A stretch of 8,454 nucleotides of DNA from contig CAAFQL010000202.1 of assembly GCA_900765125.1 (NCBI GenBank), forward strand, positions 1 to 8,454, in the 5' to 3' direction. Both the position numbers and the translations under genes were made by a program. The stretch comes from Oscillospiraceae bacterium. Lineage in GTDB: Bacteria; Bacillota; Clostridia; Oscillospirales; Ruminococcaceae. Below are positions 6,488 to 8,454 of the stretch, in pieces (within the stretch, counting starts at the first letter, position 1; each line of letters begins with the position of its first letter). The notes under the pieces were generated by a model. It made no database searches. It had not been told where the DNA came from and was given only the letters and a program-made list of their open reading frames with translations.

Positions 6488-7456
6488 TCACGCTTTTCTA
6501 AGCTTTACAGCAGCCCAGCCTTCTTTTTCTCTTGTATCAAGAACTTCAAAACCATGAGCCTTAACTGTTTCTACAACTTCATCTTTGCGTTCACTGATGA
6601 TTCCAGATATAATGAGTATACCATTATCCTTTAGAAATTCAGGGAAAATCGGAGACATTGCTTTCAGTACATCTGCTACAATATTTGCACATATCACATC
6701 ATATCCGCTACCTATTTCTTCAACAAGATCGTCATCTGTAAGAATATTTCCGCATCTTATGGTGTACTTGTCTGTAGGAAGATTATTTTTCTCAGCGTTT
6801 TCGCCGGCAATACGTGAAGCGTTTTCTTCAATATCAACTGCAAATGCAGTCTGTGCGCCGAGAAGCATTCCTCCGATAAAGAGAATACCGCTTCCGCAGC
6901 CAAGATCAAGAAGTCTTGTGCTCTCACTTATCTCCCCTTCCATAAGTTCAAGACAGAGTCTTGTTGTATGATGCTGACCGGTTCCGAAGCTGCTTGCCGG
7001 ATCTATTTCCAGAATAGTCCTTCCCGCAGGACAATTTCCCTCTTCCCATGACGGCTTTATATAAAGCTTCTCTCCTACACAAAATGGCTTGAAGTACTGT
7101 TTCCAGTTATTAGCCCAATCTTCTTCACATATGCCTGACAGTTCTACTTCAAGTCTGCCGTAAATATTTTCTGTATCTTCGGATTTAAGACGTGCAAGCA
7201 GCTCTCTTATCATCTGTAGTGTTTCAACACCCTGAGAATCCTCCGGCAGGTATACAGTAACACAGCTTTCACAAGTTGAAAGTCCCATCAGATCTTCATC
7301 TATATAATCCCATTTGCCGTCCTTATTTTCAAGAAATTCATTGAAGTCCTCTGCGTCTTGTATTGAAAAGCCACGGATACCCAGATCCATAAGACAGCTT
7401 GTCAGCATATCAATTCCTGCTGTTGCCGTAAAAATATCAACCTTTGTCCAATTCAT
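6488..7456 (-). CDS. prmA: Ribosomal protein L11 methyltransferase PrmA
   Basis: SAM-dependent methyltransferase that modifies ribosomal protein L11 in the cytoplasm. From the chosen ATG it has 322 residues, normal for the family. Residues 1 to about 95 correspond to the small N-terminal L11-recognition domain, followed by a linker. The catalytic domain holds the PrmA signature DPASSFGTGQHHTT (152-165), SAM motif I LLDLGCGSG (182-190), an acidic motif II position in AVDIEENA (206-213), and NIVAD (258-262) at the substrate amide-binding position. An upstream in-frame start at 7519 would add 21 residues, but AAAAGGAG at 7467-7474 sits ten bases before the ATG at 7456 and homologues begin with MxWxxV-type sequence. 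The start overlaps the end of tyrA by 20 bases, suggesting translational coupling, and parC begins 32 bases after its stop. In many Firmicutes prmA instead lies near dnaJ and rsmE, so this neighbourhood is less usual. Confidence 0.93.
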   Translation of the reverse strand: MNWTKVDIFTATAGIDMLTSCLMDLGIRGFSIQDAEDFNEFLENKDGKWDYIDEDLMGLSTCESCVTVYLPEDSQGVETLQMIRELLARLKSEDTENIYGRLEVELSGICEEDWANNWKQYFKPFCVGEKLYIKPSWEEGNCPAGRTILEIDPASSFGTGQHHTTRLCLELMEGEISESTRLLDLGCGSGILFIGGMLLGAQTAFAVDIEENASRIAGENAEKNNLPTDKYTIRCGNILTDDDLVEEIGSGYDVICANIVADVLKAMSPIFPEFLKDNGILIISGIISERKDEVVETVKAHGFEVLDTREKEGWAAVKLRKA

Positions 7457-8324
7457 GGTTATTCTGCTCCTTTTCTTCCAAAGCTTTCTTTCTCTTGCGA
7501 ACATTTTCCTCCTGAACACGTCTGCCGTCAGCGATAAGCAGCTTCAAAGCCGCTTCATCCTGCATTTCAAGTGCTGTTCTGTATTCTGACAAATGTGCGA
7601 TAAGCAGTTCAAGATGATGCAGCAGCAGAAGCCTGTTATCCATAAAGAGTGATGCCCACATTGATTCATCCATTGTAGCAACTCTTGTCATATCCTGAAA
7701 ACTGCCGCCTGAAAATGACACAGCATCATCCATGCAGTCGTCTTTTACATATGCACTTGATACTATGTGTGCCAATTGAGATGTATAGGCAATCATGTCA
7801 TCATGTCTGTGAGGTGTTGTCAGCACGATCTTTCCAAAGCCCATTTCCTTTGCAAGAGCTGAAACCTTTTCTACCGCTTCGCTGCTTGTACCATAGGTTG
7901 GAGCTATGATAAAGTTTGCGCCGTCAAAGAGATCCGGTATACTTACGCCATATCCGCTCTTTTCACGTCCTGCCATTGGATGTGTGCCAACATAGTAGAG
8001 TCCTTCAATACGGCAGGCATTTGTAAATTCAAGTACCATCTGACCTTTTAGACCGCACATATCCATAAGTATCGAGCCTTTTTTCAGATAAGGCAGTGCC
8101 TGCTTCATGCATGGCTGTGCAGCACGCTGATGAAGACATACGATACATATATCATATATACCGTCCTCCATCCTGCCTATATCATCAATAACCCCTTCTT
8201 CCAGTGCAGTTTTTAGTATTGTTTCATCAATATCGCAGCCGTGTACGGTATAATTACATCTTTTTTTAAGGGTTTTGCAGACAGAGCCGCCAATAAGACC
8301 CATTCCAACTACCAGTATTTTCAT
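7437..8324 (-). CDS. tyrA: Prephenate dehydrogenase TyrA
   Basis: Oxidatively decarboxylates prephenate to 4-hydroxyphenylpyruvate with NAD(P)+, the committed step to tyrosine. From the ATG it has 295 residues. The N-terminal Rossmann fold opens with GMGLIGGS (7-14, GxGxxG) and has D31 at the end of the second strand (GCDID), usual for NAD preference. The active-site block THPMAGREKSG (114-124) contains H115, matching the catalytic-region histidine. The helical C-terminal domain includes TTPHRHD (169-175), SQLAHIVSSA (182-191) and SFQDMTRVA (208-216). No ACT or chorismate mutase domain is present, so it is a monofunctional short form. The start is uncertain: GTG at 8339 would add five residues but directly abuts AAAGGTG (8341-8347), while the ATG at 8324 is 16 bases from it and matches the usual MKIxVVGxG beginning. 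It is first in the tyrA-prmA-parC unit. The C-terminal tail is lysine- and glutamate-rich. Confidence 0.93.
   Translation of the reverse strand: MKILVVGMGLIGGSVCKTLKKRCNYTVHGCDIDETILKTALEEGVIDDIGRMEDGIYDICIVCLHQRAAQPCMKQALPYLKKGSILMDMCGLKGQMVLEFTNACRIEGLYYVGTHPMAGREKSGYGVSIPDLFDGANFIIAPTYGTSSEAVEKVSALAKEMGFGKIVLTTPHRHDDMIAYTSQLAHIVSSAYVKDDCMDDAVSFSGGSFQDMTRVATMDESMWASLFMDNRLLLLHHLELLIAHLSEYRTALEMQDEAALKLLIADGRRVQEENVRKRKKALEEKEQNNHELDKG
7467..7474 (-). promoter_or_regulatory. Ribosome binding site fixing the prmA start inside tyrA
   Basis: AAAAGGAG on the minus strand lies within the tyrA coding sequence, ten bases before the ATG at 7456. It supports the shorter 322-residue PrmA over an extended reading of 343 residues. 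Confidence 0.78.
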
Positions 8325-8350
8325 AATAATTTTAGCCACTCACCTTTCAT
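8321..8350 (-). other. Nine-codon upstream reading frame overlapping the tyrA start
   Basis: In the tyrA leader a frame encodes MKGEWLKLL, and its TGA shares an ATGA overlap with the tyrA ATG at 8324. The only Shine-Dalgarno-like sequence (AAAGGTG, 8341-8347) lies inside it rather than before it, so independent translation is doubtful. It contains no tyrosine codon and therefore does not look like a tyrosine attenuation peptide. It may be chance, or it may assist reinitiation at the tyrA ATG, whose own ribosome binding site spacing is long. Confidence 0.25.
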
Positions 8351-8374
8351 ACAAAAAAATAAACGTTCCTATTT

Positions 8375-8403
8375 ATTGTATCACAATTTTACAAATAGGT
8401 CAA
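8375..8403 (-). promoter_or_regulatory. Extended -10 promoter for the tyrA-prmA-parC unit
   Basis: On the minus strand TTGACC (8403-8398) is followed after exactly 17 bases by TACAAT (8380-8375). TG at the extended -10 position gives TGATACAAT. Transcription would begin near 8368, leaving a leader of about 44 bases before the tyrA ATG. The -10 sits inside a short perfect dyad, ATTGT-ATC-ACAAT (plus strand, 8375-8387). No terminator or promoter is seen between tyrA, prmA and parC, so this is the likely promoter for all three. Confidence 0.75.
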
Positions 8404-8454
8404 GATGTTTTGAGAAATGGCCGTTTTCAGTCATAACGCATAAAATAAAATACA

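Noticed and set aside
7457..7519. A 21-residue N-terminal extension of PrmA
   Set aside because: It lies inside tyrA, reads as an arginine- and lysine-rich stretch unlike PrmA, and the ribosome binding site at 7467-7474 supports the ATG at 7456.
8415..8426. Dyad AAATGGCCGTTT upstream of the tyrA -35 as an operator or terminator
   Set aside because: The dyad is imperfect and has no loop, so it is not a hairpin. GGCC-centred 12-mers with A/T arms arise easily by chance, and nothing else supports an operator.
8340..8454. A T-box or other tyrosine-responsive leader before tyrA
   Set aside because: The leader from the predicted start is only about 44 bases, with no stem structures, T-box sequence or terminator, and the short reading frame has no tyrosine codon.

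Overview
The window looks like chromosome from an anaerobic, low-to-moderate GC Firmicute (Clostridia). The best guess is a Ruminococcus-like member of the Oscillospiraceae. This rests on the [FeFe] hydrogenase maturation genes, a group B type [FeFe] hydrogenase, a short clostridial ParC-like topoisomerase subunit, strong AGGAGG-type ribosome binding sites and A/T-rich intergenic DNA. Genus-level placement is inference; there is no rRNA or other marker here.

Left half, plus strand (1 to about 4135): a hydrogen-metabolism block. It opens inside hydG, which lacks only its extreme N-terminus. A 15-base gap with a good ribosome binding site leads to hydF, then a 78-base gap holding a near-consensus extended -10 promoter leads to a monomeric, ferredoxin-domain-rich [FeFe] hydrogenase. 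HydG makes the CO/CN/Fe synthon from tyrosine, HydF is the GTPase scaffold that carries the assembled 2Fe precursor, and the hydrogenase is a plausible client. The third maturase, HydE, is not in the window.

Centre (4136 to 4217): a hairpin with A and T runs on its two sides. It sits between convergent genes and should terminate transcription in both directions.

Right half, minus strand (8403 down to 4218): a housekeeping unit in the order tyrA, prmA, parC. A TTGACC/TACAAT promoter at the right edge drives it. tyrA and prmA overlap by 20 bases, and prmA and parC are 32 bases apart. The unit combines tyrosine biosynthesis, ribosomal protein L11 methylation and a topoisomerase IV-type A subunit with a TTG start and no visible GyrA box.

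I found no tRNA, rRNA, CRISPR array, insertion sequence, phage gene or defence system, and coding covers almost the whole window. Nothing here looks like a wholly new system. The points worth a second look are active-site substitutions and the cysteine inventory of the group B hydrogenase, a degenerate G4 motif in HydF, divergent core residues in the ParC-like protein, a nine-codon reading frame whose stop overlaps the tyrA start, and a 12-base promoter element shared by the hydrogenase and tyrA promoters.
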